Shown: positions 47,791 to 60,065 of the stretch, in pieces
Position numbering within the stretch: position 1 is the stretch's first letter
Layout: each line of letters begins with the position of its first letter
Origin: Todiramphus chloris collaris
Lineage: Eukaryota; Chordata; Aves; Coraciiformes; Alcedinidae
Assembly: GCA_025345505.1 (NCBI GenBank)
Contig: JANVCC010000064.1
Location: 4,759,693 to 4,823,692 of the forward strand
Reading direction: 5' to 3'
Length of the DNA: 64,000 nt
Made by a program: the position numbers and the translations under genes
Notes under the pieces: model-generated
Told to the model about the DNA's origin: nothing
Databases searched by the model: none
What the model saw: the letters and a program-made list of their open reading frames with translations, nothing else

Positions 47791-49184
47791 GCTCCACACA
47801 ACTCAGCTTTCACTGACAACTTCTAATCTAGTCTAGGAAAGAGGAAGCCTTTTTTAGAACATCAGTGGCAATATGGCACGAGGCATGGATATCCTCTACT
47901 TATCCAACAGTTACTTTTCTGTTGCCCCATCCCAAACGAGAACAACCCCCCAAGTCAGTACCAGACAAACCTCATGAGAAGCAGTGGCAGTTTCACCCCA
48001 AGCAAGGACTAGGAAAGAAATCATCAAATAAATTGTTTCAGGATTCATCTCCTACATGTCCAGTTATCATTTCCTTTTGTTGTATTCTGCAAAATGTCTC
48101 ACAAAAGCCTTGATGGATCTGACAGTCTTGAATCCATCATTTTAATTCTTACAGAAACCCTGGAAGGATCTTTATAAAAATTCTCACGGAGCTTTTCCCC
48201 ACCCCTTTCTTGTAAAAGATGCAGATGTTAAGAACACAAAGCATTATTCATTTTCTCCCTTTCTGACATTTCAGGTATAAAAAAAGAAGCCAGGTGTGAA
48301 GGTTAAGAGCAATCTGTCTATGCTCAATAACAAATGGAAAAAAGAGGAGTGAAATTATATATTATTAGATGATCTTCAGTTGCCCTCTCAATGCAAAGAG
48401 CAGCAGCATTAGGAGACAGGGCAAGTTTAAAAACCTGTAAATGGCTCCAAAGGAGCAGAGCTCACTGGGGGAGGGAGAAGGATTACCGTTGAGCAGGTTA
48501 CATGCCAGGAAATCTCAAAGTGTAGAAGAAATCTTAAGAAGGTGTTGTTTGGGGTTTTTTACCAGAAAGATGTCCTTAGACAACTATAGAAATTGGGTCT
48601 ATGTTCTGTTTCTCTGTGTGTGGGTTAACTGACCTCTAATAAACCCTCCCCCATCAACACGACATGAACAGAGCAAGCCCCAAGCACACACTTTGGAGTT
48701 AAGGCAAGCACCAAGCAAGGAGGAAAGGAGGCAGGTTCTAAATGTGCCTTTTGCTGCATTGGCCCAGGAGCACATCATGGGTCCAAGATCAAAGTATGTC
48801 CAGAACTCAGCCAGAAATAACCTTGTCCAGAAGAACAACCATGGTTAGGCTTTAGAAAAACAAAAATCTGTTTACCTATTCCCAAACAGCTCTATTATTA
48901 GCCAGTTACTGAGAGGTAGCTCAGAGCAGCAGTGCTTGCTGGCTTGACTGTTATAGCTTGATATTTCAGGGCCTGCTAATGGGAGATAAATCCATGTACA
49001 GGAAATTGGATGCAATTAGAGTCATTTTAGAAATAGTTCAGAATGGAACTGACCTTCGCTTTCACAAGCAGGGCTCCAACAGAATACTATGTTTAAAATT
49101 ATTTGTTGTAGAAGAAAGGATTTGTGTTTGCAAGCACTTAGATCAGAAAGAAAAGCACAATGCGAACTAAGGTTTAGAGAATGG
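47791..49184. other. Non-coding DNA, no gene seen
   Basis: No gene or clear repeat. Short frames only. Confidence 0.55.
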
Positions 49185-49300
49185 TCTAGGACTTAGAAGT
49201 CCTAAATTCTAGTCTCGTCTTTGTCATCAACTCAGAGTGGCAGTAATTTTGGCTTTCTGTGACTCATTTTACCCAACTTCAAGGCTGGGATGATTCAACA
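49185..49300 (+). mobile_element. MIR-like (CORE-SINE) fossil
   Basis: GGACTTAGAAGTCCTAAATTC, AGTCTCGTCTTTGTCATCAACTC, GGCTTTCTGTGACTCATTTTACCC and GGCTGGGATGATTC follow the sense MIR consensus: 'ggactcaggagtcctgggttctagtcctgtctctgtcactgactc', then 'cctctctgtgactcagtttaccc', then 'gggatgat'. The order and spacing make this one of the best MIR matches in the window. The central 'tgaccttgggcaagtcac' segment is largely replaced. Confidence 0.74.
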
Positions 49301-52300
49301 ATTCCTTGCAACTCCTGAATGTACTCTTCTTTTTATTTGAGACTTCCCTTGCTTGGTGTTGATACCTCCACAGCACTTACAGGCAGTTATCAGTTTCCAT
49401 GGAGAATCCACCTTGCAAATCAGCTGAGCAGTCTGGTGGGAAATCAAGTCATTCCAACGGGCAAGTTCCTTTATTAGGATAAATAATAGGAGTCTTTTCC
49501 AAGCCTGCTTTCTACAGCTGATACACAAAGCAGTCCTTGGATAGTATCTGAAAGGCTTGCCCCTGTCTTAAACAGCACCAGCATCTCAGGGATGACTTTA
49601 ACCAACACAGCCACAAATGGACACCTGCTGTCTGCAGCCAGGCAGAACTGGATGGATATCAAAACCAACTTCCATTTTATTTTCAGGCTTATAGATCTTC
49701 CCTCTTCCTCTGCTGTTTTGTACACCCAGCAGTACTCCCCAGTCATCTGTCTCACCTCGGGGTCTGCAGCTACCAGTCAAAACTCGTGGAAGACTGGCAT
49801 CGTGGGCTTAATACACAAAGTGCTTATTTTAAACACAGACTGATGGCTTTTCTCCTAGATAATGATGATTGATTCTGTTTTCCATCCTTTGTCAAAGCTC
49901 AGCACATGCCTAGAATTTTAACTAGTCTTTCTTATGATACTTCCATGCATCCATCTGTTCCTCTGGATCTCTCTCATTCTCCTGCTTTAAATAATGAACT
50001 TTGCTACACTCAGAACAATCTATTAATAAATAACAATCTCAGAGATTACACAAGCCAATTAATAGTGAAGCAGCATCAGGAACTGAAGTGATAGATGCCA
50101 CTGAATGGGAGAGGTGTGGGAGGGCGGGGAAGCTGCCAGTCCTTGTACGCACAGGATTAGCAGAACTCTGTGATAGCTGGGGGGCAAAGCTGTGCAAACA
50201 GGAAGGAAACCTCTCTACAGAGCTGTCAGAGTTGGACAGCACTGCTGCCTGCACTTGTTGGGCATTTAGGAAGGGTCTAAACCTTTGACTCAGCTGTATT
50301 TTTGCCTCACTTCATGTTAAGCTCCTGACTGAGCGTTTAGCTGAATGGTTTGTCAAGGTTACTATCTTTGCCATCTCAGTTTATTCCTTTTATTTTTGGT
50401 CTTCCATTCTTCTGTCCTCTCTGCCTTTCCCTTTAATTTCTCAGTCTAACTCCTGTGGTGGTTTTTTTTCCTCCCTCATACCTCCCTCTCTGCCCTTCAT
50501 AATGACTTAATCTGGCAGACAGTGTGACAAGCGAATGAATCGAACATGGAGTTTTCCTGCACTCCAGATTCATTTGAAGATTTCTCCCAGATGCAGCTCT
50601 AAAGCCCCAGATTCAATTTCCCTTTGACATAATAACAGAATTAGTCTCATATTGTCATACATAAATTACTCACAAGCCTGGTGCCAGGAGAGAAAGGAAG
50701 AGAGGGGGAAAAAAAGAACAGGATTCAAAGGAAGGTGTGACTGTGACAAGCAACAACAGAATAACAATGGGCGACCAGTGGGTGACATCTATCATATCTG
50801 ACAAACGAGGAGAAAGCCATCTCTGTATCAAACATCAGAATTATTTACCTCTCCTCCTTTCAAGCCCTTTATCCATTAAACCTTATACCGAGGATTTTTT
50901 GTGTCTTGTGAAGGACAGACAAAGACTAAATAACACTCAGATGGAAAAATATTGTGTCTGACTTGTTGTTTAGTGGGGTGTTTTTTTCCTCCTCCCAGGA
51001 CACCATTCACAGAAATAACCCTACTGCCCTTAGCTGGGATAAAGAGATGGTTCCTGTGTAGAGAGAAGAGCTGGACAGTGCTCTCCTTCATCTCCCCTGA
51101 GCTGGTTTAAAGACTTCAGCTGCTCTCACCCAGGCTGCTTTGTCTGGGAGGCTGTTGGCTGGGAGGCAGGATGCTGCAGGTGACAATCGCTCCTCAGGAC
51201 AAGCTCTGAGCCTCCTGCTCTTAAACCCTTACAGCTGCCTGTAGAAATGCAGAGAAGAAAATCATTTCACTGCCATTCAAACTGAGGCATTCAGGATGAG
51301 AAGCAACAATGTTTGCAAAAACAGTCAAACCCTCTGGATAAAACTAGAGTTTGATACGGCTCGATTGACTCCCTTAATTACAGTCAATATATTAAACAGA
51401 TTTCTCACAGCTGACGACAGTGCTGGTCTTTTCCTAGTATTCTTCATTTTTATTTCATCTCTGTCTTTTGAGGTCAGAAACCAGATTCTGAAGCTGACAT
51501 GAGCCTGAGCACTTGGGGAAAGTCAGGTAAGAAGATCTGGAGGGGATGTCCTTGATAGAAGTATTTGCAAGAAGTTCCAGGTAATTTTCTTTGAGTTGAA
51601 AGTCCAGGCTAGTTTTGAGGCAATGTAGTAAATAAGGAAGCAGACGCAGAGCAACGGACCAAACTTGGCAAGTTAAAGTAACTCCTTGCTAGAGAACTGC
51701 AAGCTGGACAACTCCTAAAGATTGTGCACAAACATGGAAAGCACAGGCACAGTTTTCAGGGATGATACAACAGGCACTTCCAACTCAGTGCAGTGCTGGC
51801 CTCAAAGCACTGGATGATTAGCATTGAACGCTATATTTCACCCTGTTGTGGGTTTTTTTGCCTGCCTCGCTGCTCTGATATGGGTCAGATAGTGCACATC
51901 ACTGCTGATTGTCATTTGCATGTCACTGTGGCATGTGAAGGCATACTCAACGGCAGGAGTCTGAATCCTCCTGAGCAGCAGTCATCTGCAACTTCAGATC
52001 ACATCTCACTCTTCATCTACGAAGCTGCTCCTAGTAATAAAACAACCTGACCTAAACAGCTTTGAATTTTCAAGAAACCTTGCCAACCCTCCATCCTTGA
52101 TTAGGTGGCTTTTGCCCTTCTCTTTTGGTCTTTCAGCAAGCAGCAAATTGGCAGTTAGGAATTAAATACGGAAGGTGAGATGTGGAAGACGTCAGCAAAA
52201 GGCACTTGAGTGAGCAATGCATAGCAAAGCTGTGAATACCTGTAGGCTGTGCCAGGTCAAAAAGATGGTACTATCTATTAAATTCCAGCTGTCAGTCCAC

Positions 52301-53079
52301 TTTGAAACTCTTCAATTAACTTTCTGGGGATGAACAACTGACAGGATGCTCACAAATGTCAGAAAACCCAACACTTGAGCACCACTTCTCACGGGAGCTT
52401 CTATTTAATGGGGGGAGGACAGAGAAAAAGTCCTGTTTTCCCCTGTTGACCCACCCTTTTGTTAGCTGTGTAAATGATACCATCACCACCACCCCCTCCC
52501 AAAACAGAGGTACAGGGATCCCCTGAATTTACAAACACCAGGAGATGGGGAGGGAATCCAGACCACAGTCATCAGTAAGTATCAGCCTCAGGGATGCTGA
52601 ACTTCAAACCAAAGCCAGGTTTTATTTGCCTGTTGACAGAGTGAATGGGTTTGTTGGTCTTTCTAACCCACCTCTGAGACAGTAAAGGTCTCTTTAATCT
52701 AGCAAAGGCATAACAAAAAGTACTGGCTTAAAGATGAAGCTAAAGAAATCCAGGCTGCAAGTAGGACATGCTTTATTTTTTTTCCAGTAAAAAAAAATGT
52801 AGTAAGCCATGGAGACAGCCAGCCTAAAGGATGGAGTGGATTGTATCTTTGCACATCCAAACACATGGAAGCTGTTGGAAATTTAGGAGATGCTCTGAAG
52901 GGAAGAAGCTAGGTTGCCTTTGAAATCACCCTTCCCTGAGTAGCTGCCACAGCACGAAAACCCCATTCCCTTGATTCCTTCCAGCAGATGCCAAGAGCCC
53001 CTCAATGTAATGCAAGGAACTTTCTAAAGCGAGAGGTTGGGAGATCTTTCTCCCTCCACCTCCTTCCCCCTTCCATGAA
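49301..53079. other. Non-coding DNA, no gene seen
   Basis: No gene, RNA gene or clear transposon. T runs occur near 50462-50469 and 50981-50988, and A runs near 52790-52798. A C- and CAC-rich stretch lies at about 52482-52500. Confidence 0.5.
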
Positions 53080-53310
53080 TAACGTCAGCTATTGACCTTT
53101 TCAAAGGCAGTGTTTGCTGTGAAATATTACATTACAGTTAGCACCAGCACCAGTGGAGGAAGGGGCTGGGGAGAAGCCTCGTGTGCCGGATAAAAGGCTC
53201 TATGGTTGTAACAACCTACAAGAAAATTTTATGGCCGTATCTCTGGCATTTAAAATTAATATAGTTATTAAGAGAGATATTGTTTTACAGCATAATGGCT
53301 TTTTAACAAG
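53080..53310. other. Candidate conserved non-coding block
   Basis: The unique sequence has AACGTCAGCTATTGACC, GAAATATTACATTACAG, GGATAAAAGGCTC, TTTAAAATTAATATAG and TTACAGCATAATGGC. The lack of repeats and the dense AT-rich factor-like cores suggest an enhancer-type element. This is inference from texture alone. Confidence 0.25.
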
Positions 53311-54440
53311 GTGAATGCCATGAACTCCTGCCTCAGAAGGGACGAAGAATAAAGGAGTACGGGGGGTCACCATGCATTTGAGCCTCTTGAAAGATCATCA
53401 GTGACAGAGGAGCTTTAAGGACCAGTTGTAGCCTGCAATGAGACTGGATTCTAATGTATGTCACTTCTCTGTTATTAACCCTCCAACTGTGCACAGAGGT
53501 CTCCAAAGAGCAGAGAAACAGGACAGATTTAGCCCAAAGATGCTTCCATCGCAGTGCGATGACAGGTTGGTGATGGACCACTCCAGGGCCAATAAGCTGT
53601 AGTATCATCTGTGCTTTCAGTCCTCTCCTGCCCTTGTTTCCTCAGCTATTCAAAAGCTATCTCAGTGCAAAATGGTACTTTCCTCTCTGATCGGTTTCTG
53701 CCTCAGGCTCCAAAAGCATCCCTGGAGCTAGGGCACAGATGAGGAGCCTGCATTGACTTTAACTCATTGAACTTTATTGCTGCATTTAAACAGGTTATGT
53801 TTTGGAGGGTTTGTTTTTTTTTTGTAGAATAGACCAATGAATCAAGAAGTGAGAGACTAATTTTGCTGCTAGATGGCTGCTAAAACATGTTTTGCAATGC
53901 CACCAGATTAAATTCTCCTAACCCAGGCATGGTCTATTCATAATGGTGTCCCTAAAAAATGCCACAGACTGTTGCTTCTTTCCAAGGCTGCAGAGGTACC
54001 AATGTTTTGAATCTCTGGCTGCAAAAACTGTCTGCATTTTGAAGACATCACCTTCAGGGGGCTGAATTTTCTCCTGGTTTACACCAGTTCAGATTAGGAT
54101 TAGTTTTGCTACAAGCAGGATGCTTTCAAGCCAGGGTGTAACTACATTCCTTGATATGTAGAGTGTATTACCAGAGTATCGTGCAACATTTATTTGGTAG
54201 AATCCATCCTGCAGAGCAGGAAGGTCTATCTCTGGCAAACTACACAGCTCCTAAGACCTGGAATCACAGCTCCTAGATGCACTGGATGCTTTTATCTGCT
54301 CCAGTGCAATGTTTTGGACTGCAGCTCTTTAACCAGGCAGTTTGCCTCATGCTATAACAATAACCACATTATCTTCAACATCACAAATCTACACCTCATC
54401 TGCAATCTAGCCCAGCAAAGGACATGGCTCATCAGCTAAA
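53311..54440. other. Non-coding DNA, no gene seen
   Basis: No gene is recognised. A T run is at about 53813-53823. Near 54070-54095, 'ctcctggtttacaccagttcag' resembles an old sauropsid repeat phrase also seen at 41.4 kb. Confidence 0.45.
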
Positions 54441-54775
54441 TCATTAATAAAAATATTGAATAGCTGTGGACCAAAATAATCCCCCCCTGGGGAACCTGCT
54501 TGAAACAGCCTTCTTCATTGATACTGCTCCTTCAACAACTGCATTTTGAGCTCTGTAGCCAAGCCAAGCTCTCATCCATCTAGCACGCACCCAATTAATT
54601 CCACCTCATGAGAGATTTTCTTAATCAAAATGCCAGGTGATACCAAGTCAAATGCCTTGGAGGAAACTAAGGATGTGCTACGGACTGTATCAGCCAGATC
54701 TGTACACCTGTCACAAAAGACATCAGGCCTGATCAGACCTACCTTGGAGGACACTATGCTGACTCACATTAATTT
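54441..54775 (-). mobile_element. Old CR1/L3-clade LINE, reverse-transcriptase fragment
   Basis: The minus strand reads SSKAFDLVSPGILIKKISHE near 54610-54670. It aligns with the CR1-clade reverse-transcriptase motif 'DFSKAFDTVPHNILLxKL', including the catalytic-region KAFD. Upstream residues (CTDLADTVRSTSLVS) fit 'ATDVVYLDF'. Downstream, GGTTCCCCAGGGGG (rc of 54480-54494) matches 'GVPQGS' coding sequence. On the plus strand, 'tcattaataaaaatattgaatagc' and 'aagtcaaatgccttggaggaaac' are the familiar antisense words. It is heavily mutated, so this is an old copy, probably of the same broad age class as the 5.7-kb fossil. The ends are diffuse and the match may extend leftward to about 54400. Confidence 0.78.
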
Positions 54776-55918
54776 TATTTTTATTCTCTGATATGTTCAT
54801 TGCTGGAATATCAGATCAGCCATTCTTCTATGCAACACAGGTTTGACCTCAGACTGCTGCTTCTCTCACCATCTGGCTTGCCTCTTTTTCCCCTTCTTTA
54901 GATCTTGCAAATCTCAGAAGGAGTTGGCAGAGTGTTTCAGAGCAAGGACTGTGAAGGGATTTCATCTCCAGCTCGTCTAGAAGCTGTAGAACCACGCGGA
55001 CACGTGCCATGCTCACACATACATACCTCATCTTATAAGGCCTTATTAGCTAATGTAGCAATATGGCTTCTAGACACTAGGGCTGGCTCGTGTCCAGCCA
55101 GATCAGAACAAGGGCAGAATGAGCTCATGTCTGTCTGCATCCATCCATGTAGATGTTCCCGTAAAGGGGGAAGAATTTAAATTAACACCTTGGTTCCTAG
55201 GTAGGTTTCAATGCCTACGTTTTGCACACCTCTGGTGGAAGAGTAAAGCCATAGGTACAAATTCAGCTAGATAACAGGTGTGCCTCCAGATGAACAGGAA
55301 AGGCATTTTTTGGATCATTTGGGTACTCTGACACACAAAACAATGTACAAAATCATCAGCATTGCCATAGTATACGTATAGTATTCGTACAAAAGTGTAT
55401 GTACAAAAATGTCAGCACTGAGACAGTAGAAAGAGGGTGACACAAACTATTCTTCAGCTATGGGAACTAAACTCTTTTGATTCTTTTGTCCCTGCATTAC
55501 ATACCCAGAACGTTTGTGGAAGCAGCCAAATCTTAGCTTAGCTCTGGACTGGAGAAAGAGGAAGGTGCCTTTATTCCAGTCTTCTGAAGTCTCTCCTATA
55601 TGTCACTGCTGTGCCTTAGAATCGAAGGTGCCCCCCTAAACTCCACAGAAAGGCAGCCAGCCAGACAAAAGCTCGAGAATCTGGAAAGCAATGTAATTTC
55701 CAGGCTGCACCTTGGCAGATCTCCTCGCTTTTGTGAGTGAGATCCAGCAGAGCGGGTAAACGAGCGGTTAAATTTCAGCATAATCCTTCAGAGGCAAGTT
55801 GGGGGGGACTATCCACCTCTCTGCAGCTAAATATGCATCTGCCAGCACTTCGGGACCTGAGATGTCAACGTTTCTCCAGTTTTCCCCATCCTGCCCCAGC
55901 AGAGCAGTGCCTGCTGCA
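54776..55918. other. Non-coding DNA, no gene seen
   Basis: No gene is recognised. At 55340-55420, GTACAAAA..TCAGCA words recur imperfectly, suggesting a small local duplication. A G run lies at about 55800-55807. Confidence 0.5.
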
Positions 55919-56030
55919 GCCTACACGCTGCCGAGGCACCGAGGTGTGCAAGACTGGCAGCGCTGCGCTAGCCCAGGACTGCAACGCGAGGCATCGCTGT
56001 GCTTTGCAGGCAGCAGGCACTCCGAAAGTC
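55919..56030. promoter_or_regulatory. Small CpG-rich patch
   Basis: About nine CpGs occur in 110 bp at roughly 60% G+C (for example GCCGAGGCACCGAGG, CAGCGCTGCGC, AACGCGAGGCATCGC), in CpG-poor surroundings. Open frames cross it on both strands without recognised domains. An AATAAATAAA word at 56047-56055 on the plus strand is polyadenylation-signal-like but common by chance. It is a candidate exon or regulatory patch. Confidence 0.22.
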
Positions 56031-56084
56031 TTTGCAAGGAGAAGGAATAAATAAACTGTGAGTGACACAGGTTTTAACAACAAA

Positions 56085-56275
56085 ATCATTCTATGGACAG
56101 AGTGTGTAATGAGTTCCAGTCAGTGCAAGTTATGGAGGAATAATTTCCTAGTACCTGGAGCTAGCAACCGCTTCACGGATGCTTTTTATTCCTAGGTTGT
56201 AAATTGATTTTATACATCATTTATCAATGGAGGCCTGGCTATATAATAGGTATATTTTAATATTTATGCCTCTCC
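56085..56275. other. Candidate conserved non-coding block
   Basis: The AT-rich unique sequence contains GAGGAATAATTTCCTAG, GGTTGTAAATTGATTTTATAC, CATTTATCAATGGAGG and GGCTATATAATAGG. The SRF-like and homeodomain-like cores are visible, while conservation is inferred. It lies directly beside the CpG-rich patch at 55.9-56.0 kb. Confidence 0.22.
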
Positions 56276-58079
56276 ACCCTCATGCTCAGCAAACAAATGA
56301 GGACAATGGAACATGGCTGGTGTTACAAGTCACTGGGATATCTCCTCCTGCTCCTAGGTAAGGGTGATGAAGGTCTGCAAGTGACAGATAAACCCAGAGA
56401 AATTTGATTATGGGATGCATAAAGAATGACTCCTGTGTTACTGAAGAGGATTAAAGAAATGCTGAGGGCCGAAGTTTTGTGTGACATTTCCATATACTGC
56501 CTTCACAAACCCAAGGCACCAGCATCCAGAGTGGGACACGCACACCACAGCCATGAGGTGCAGATCCACAGCACAGAGCTGGCGAGCACAGCATTTCCCC
56601 AGCACCCTGCTCTCTCTCCAGGCACTGGTGGAGTGGGGGGATGTGTGGTGTGATGTTTGGGCAGTTTGGGCTGTTTCATTAGTGTGATCTGGAGGACTCA
56701 CTGCAAACAAAAAGAGCTGAACGCAGACAGCAGGAGAAGTACATCCCTGCTTTGGGCGAAGGGGATGGCTTTTGCTCTGGGGACATGCTCTGGCTATCCT
56801 GCAGGCAGGACAGGTAGCAAACTGCCCTTGCATCGCCTCAGAACCCACCCTTCCTTCCGTGCTCACCCATCTCTAGATGTCTGTTTCAGTGGTTTACCTG
56901 CTGGGAAGCAGCTATGCTGAGTGTTTTCCAAAACATTTCATGTTTCTGTCTCTCTTCATCAAAACTCAAAGTAAAACCTCTGACACGCTTCTTGTTCGTG
57001 CTTGGGCTATCAGCTCTATTACAGTATACTCAACTAGGACTCCTGCAGAAAGATCTTGTGCTAAACCCCAGTGCTCCAGGGATGAAACATTAATATTCAG
57101 CAGAGAAACTAGGAAAATACATTTACTCCCTACTCACAGCTAAAGCTGTTCTTCAGGCAGCTACATAATCTGTGGACACTGTGCTATTTTACTTTCAGAA
57201 AGGAGATGAATACTCAGAGCTCTCACGCTGGTTCCGCTTGGAGAAAGCCAGACTTAATTCATGGTCGTGTGAGCCAGAACCACATTCTCAGGCTACTACA
57301 AAAAAAACCCAACAGAAAAACCCAACAAACAAACCCCTGTGCTCTGTCCTTTCGTGTGAGGATGCACCCCTCCAGAGCCATAAACTGAGGGAGTTACACT
57401 CCACAGCTTTCAACTGCGATAATTATCTCCCCATTACTAATGCTGATTAGCTAGATAGACTCTCAGCTATGTTAAATACCATAATTGTTTATAGAAACAG
57501 ATACAATCAGGAAATATCACAACCTCAGCCAACAACAGCAAAACAACAGCAGCTAAAATACACACCTCCGCCTCTCTTCCCACACGCTCGTGAACTATGG
57601 CAGTTAATAACAATATCTTGTTAACATTTTGCAGCCTCGCTTAAGGATGTACCTGAAAGTGCCTTCCCAGCTGCCCTGCACCAGTTTGTCCTGGGAGGAG
57701 AAGTCAACAGAGCAGCGCGATGACCTGACCAAAATCTCCACAGCAGAGCCCACTTGTTGAACCCTTCTTACCTCTGCTTTAACCAGGAAGACAAGAGCCC
57801 TTTTCCAAGGGCATGGAGGAGGTCAGAAGCTGTGCCTCGCAGGGCAAAACAGAGCTGGAGGTTGTGGCTCCGTTGCTAAAGCTTAATGCACTACTGCACG
57901 CCAGCCACGCGTGCTCTTAGCTTAGTTAGGTTTAACTTCACGTGCACTCCTTGAAAGATTAGCCACCAATTTATCTGCCTTTCCAACTGGCAGTCGTGGA
58001 GGCTGTTGGCTCAACGTGGGGTGGGGGGAAGGCTGGAGAGTGGAGGACTGCAATGGTTAACCAGGCAAGTAAACAACCT
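56276..58079. other. Non-coding DNA, no gene seen
   Basis: No gene is recognised. An A-rich AACCC/AAAC tract is at about 57299-57338. The 142-codon minus frame across 56438-56866 overlaps two plus-strand frames and carries no domain. Confidence 0.5.
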
Positions 58080-58720
58080 CAGTCTGACAGCGCACCATAA
58101 CTTCATTGTCTATTGCCAATAAAGGAGAGCATTAGAGAAAATTCAATTGAGAGGACAAGGCATAATGTAGGTAATGTGATGTGCTCATCACAGTCCTAAG
58201 ACTCTAGGTAATGAGTATCAGACAAATGCTCTGGAGAACGGGAGCACCGATCACTGCAAGCAGGAGGCAGAAACAAACCCACGGAACAGTTCTGCTTAGC
58301 AGTGGGAAGAAGTCAGGAGGATCCTGAGGCTCTGCCCATTTAGGGGGACATCCTCAAAGCATCTCTTGCTCTCTTTTTTTCCATTCTCCCTCCTAGCCGG
58401 TGCTCTCTCCCTGCTATTCCTCCAAATTGTAGTTGTTTTCCCAGTATCTATGAATCAGAAATCCTTTGGATAGCAACACGGCTCTGCTCAATCTCTTACC
58501 TTCTGACCTTAATATTCTGTCTCCTGACGGATGCTAACTTTGCAATGGCTAAGTGGGTAGAATCTGTTTATTGCTTTTCACAATGAAATAGATTTGAAGT
58601 TATTGTCTAATTAGATGACAGATAAATTCAACAGCATTTGCCTGGAATCATCAGTGGTATTAAAACAGTACGAGGCCAGATATGACAGATGGAGCTTACT
58701 CAAGATTATACAGCTTTAAA
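58080..58720. other. Candidate conserved non-coding region
   Basis: Two unique AT-rich stretches (58080-58200 and 58500-58720) contain CATTGTCTATTGCCAATAAAGG, ATTGTCTAATTAGATGACAG, CAATGAAATAGATTTGAAG and GGTATTAAAACAG. The first pairs a SOX-type ATTGTC with a CCAATAAA word. The second pairs TAATTAGA with a MEIS/TALE-like TGACAG. Function is inferred. A T run at about 58373-58380 separates them. Confidence 0.25.
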
Positions 58721-59959
58721 ATTTCTTTTACTTCTGATGGTCTCCTCTGAAGCTTTTAGAGGCACGCAATTAACTTCTCAGAACTGGAAATCTCCCTGGC
58801 TGGTTACAAAAGTTGATGGTGGAAGCACAAAGCCCTGCCCTGTAGCATGATGACAAGCTATAATTTTGAGGCCACAGACTATTCCACACACTCTTGTTGC
58901 TGCCTCCCAAAGAAAACCAACCATCAGAGGCATGAGCTCTGAATCCCTTGCCTTCCACACAGTTCCTGCAACAGGGTGCATTAACAAGAATAATCTGGTG
59001 ATGAAGCCCATAGCTGAAAGAAAAGGTGTGTGGAGATCCTGTCTATTCCTTTTCCATTTAGCAGTCGATGGAGATGCTGCTTTTTCAGGTTATGATATTA
59101 AGAGAAAGACCAGGAAAGTTAGCATAATTCAATATACTGAGGCAATAGTTAAATATGCAAACACAGCACTGCAAAGAGAATTACAAAGGAGAAGCACAGG
59201 AGGAGAAGGGAGTGTGAAGTCAGATAATTGTGAACATCTACATTCTTCCTTGTATGTTCAGCTTGCTGAGGAGCTCTCGGTGCCGGGTGGGCAAACAAGT
59301 GTTTTCAGCCTCAAAGAGTTGCTTTGTCAGGCAGAAAGGACTTCCTGCCCCTCCTCACCTTCCCCACAGGGACTTCCAAGGTCACTCCACAGACTTATTC
59401 AGCATGAGGGCCTCTGAACTTACTTGGCTTGACATGTCAGTTGTGTCCTACCAGGTCACAGGGCAATGTCTTGGAGGAGCTGCAGCCTGTGGCAGTGTTG
59501 GGAGACCAACCAGAAAAGGAGCGTTGGAATTCCAGCTATGCCCTGAGCGACAGTGCCCTGACAAATGTCACTGCAATAGAGCTAGAACACTGTGAAGGCA
59601 GAAAGGGGAGCTGAACTGCCACAGCCCTGTCCCTCCCAGGAGCCCAGAGAGTTTATTTGGTAAGACGCGTTTAACAATCTCATTTAAAGAAAAGCTGCAG
59701 TGTTGGCAGAGGAAGCAGGGCTGGAAAACTGATCTTTTTCCTACCGTCCCCTTTAGCAGCAGGGGTGACACGTGAATCAAGGTCAAGTTTGTTTTCAAAC
59801 CTAAGGAGGGATTTGATGGGCTTGGTTCTGTGCCTCCACCAGCAGAGCCGCAGGACAGGGTGCTCTATGACTGATGTCTCGCAGGTCACTCTGTGCATTT
59901 GACTTGTACTTTCTCAGACAGAGTGGGAGGTGGAGGTACTAGAGGGAAAGGAGGAGATC
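58721..59959. other. Non-coding DNA containing the longest open frame of the window
   Basis: An open frame of 161 codons runs from an ATG at 58932 to a stop at 59415-59417 on the plus strand. The same frame is open upstream without an ATG. The deduced protein is basic in its middle and serine-rich at the end, with no motif, signal peptide or membrane segment I recognise. It shows no intron signals. In 64 kb of six-frame sequence one such frame is expected roughly by chance, so I do not call a CDS. Confidence 0.45.
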
Positions 59960-60065
59960 TACACTTAGTTCCCAGCTCTGCCATCATGTCCTGAAAGATC
60001 CCAGGTAAGTCAGTGAAGTCCCACAGGCCCATTGGCTACTTGCGTGAGAAAAATCAGAATTACTC
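59960..60065 (+). mobile_element. MIR-like (CORE-SINE) fossil, probable
   Basis: AGTTCCCAGCTCTGCCATCATG, then TGAAAGATCCCAGGTAAGTC and AGTGAAGTCCCACAGGCCC, resemble the sense MIR segment 'gttcccagctctgccactaac..tgtgtgaccttgggcaagtcac'. It is diverged, and only the central part is recognisable. Confidence 0.48.
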
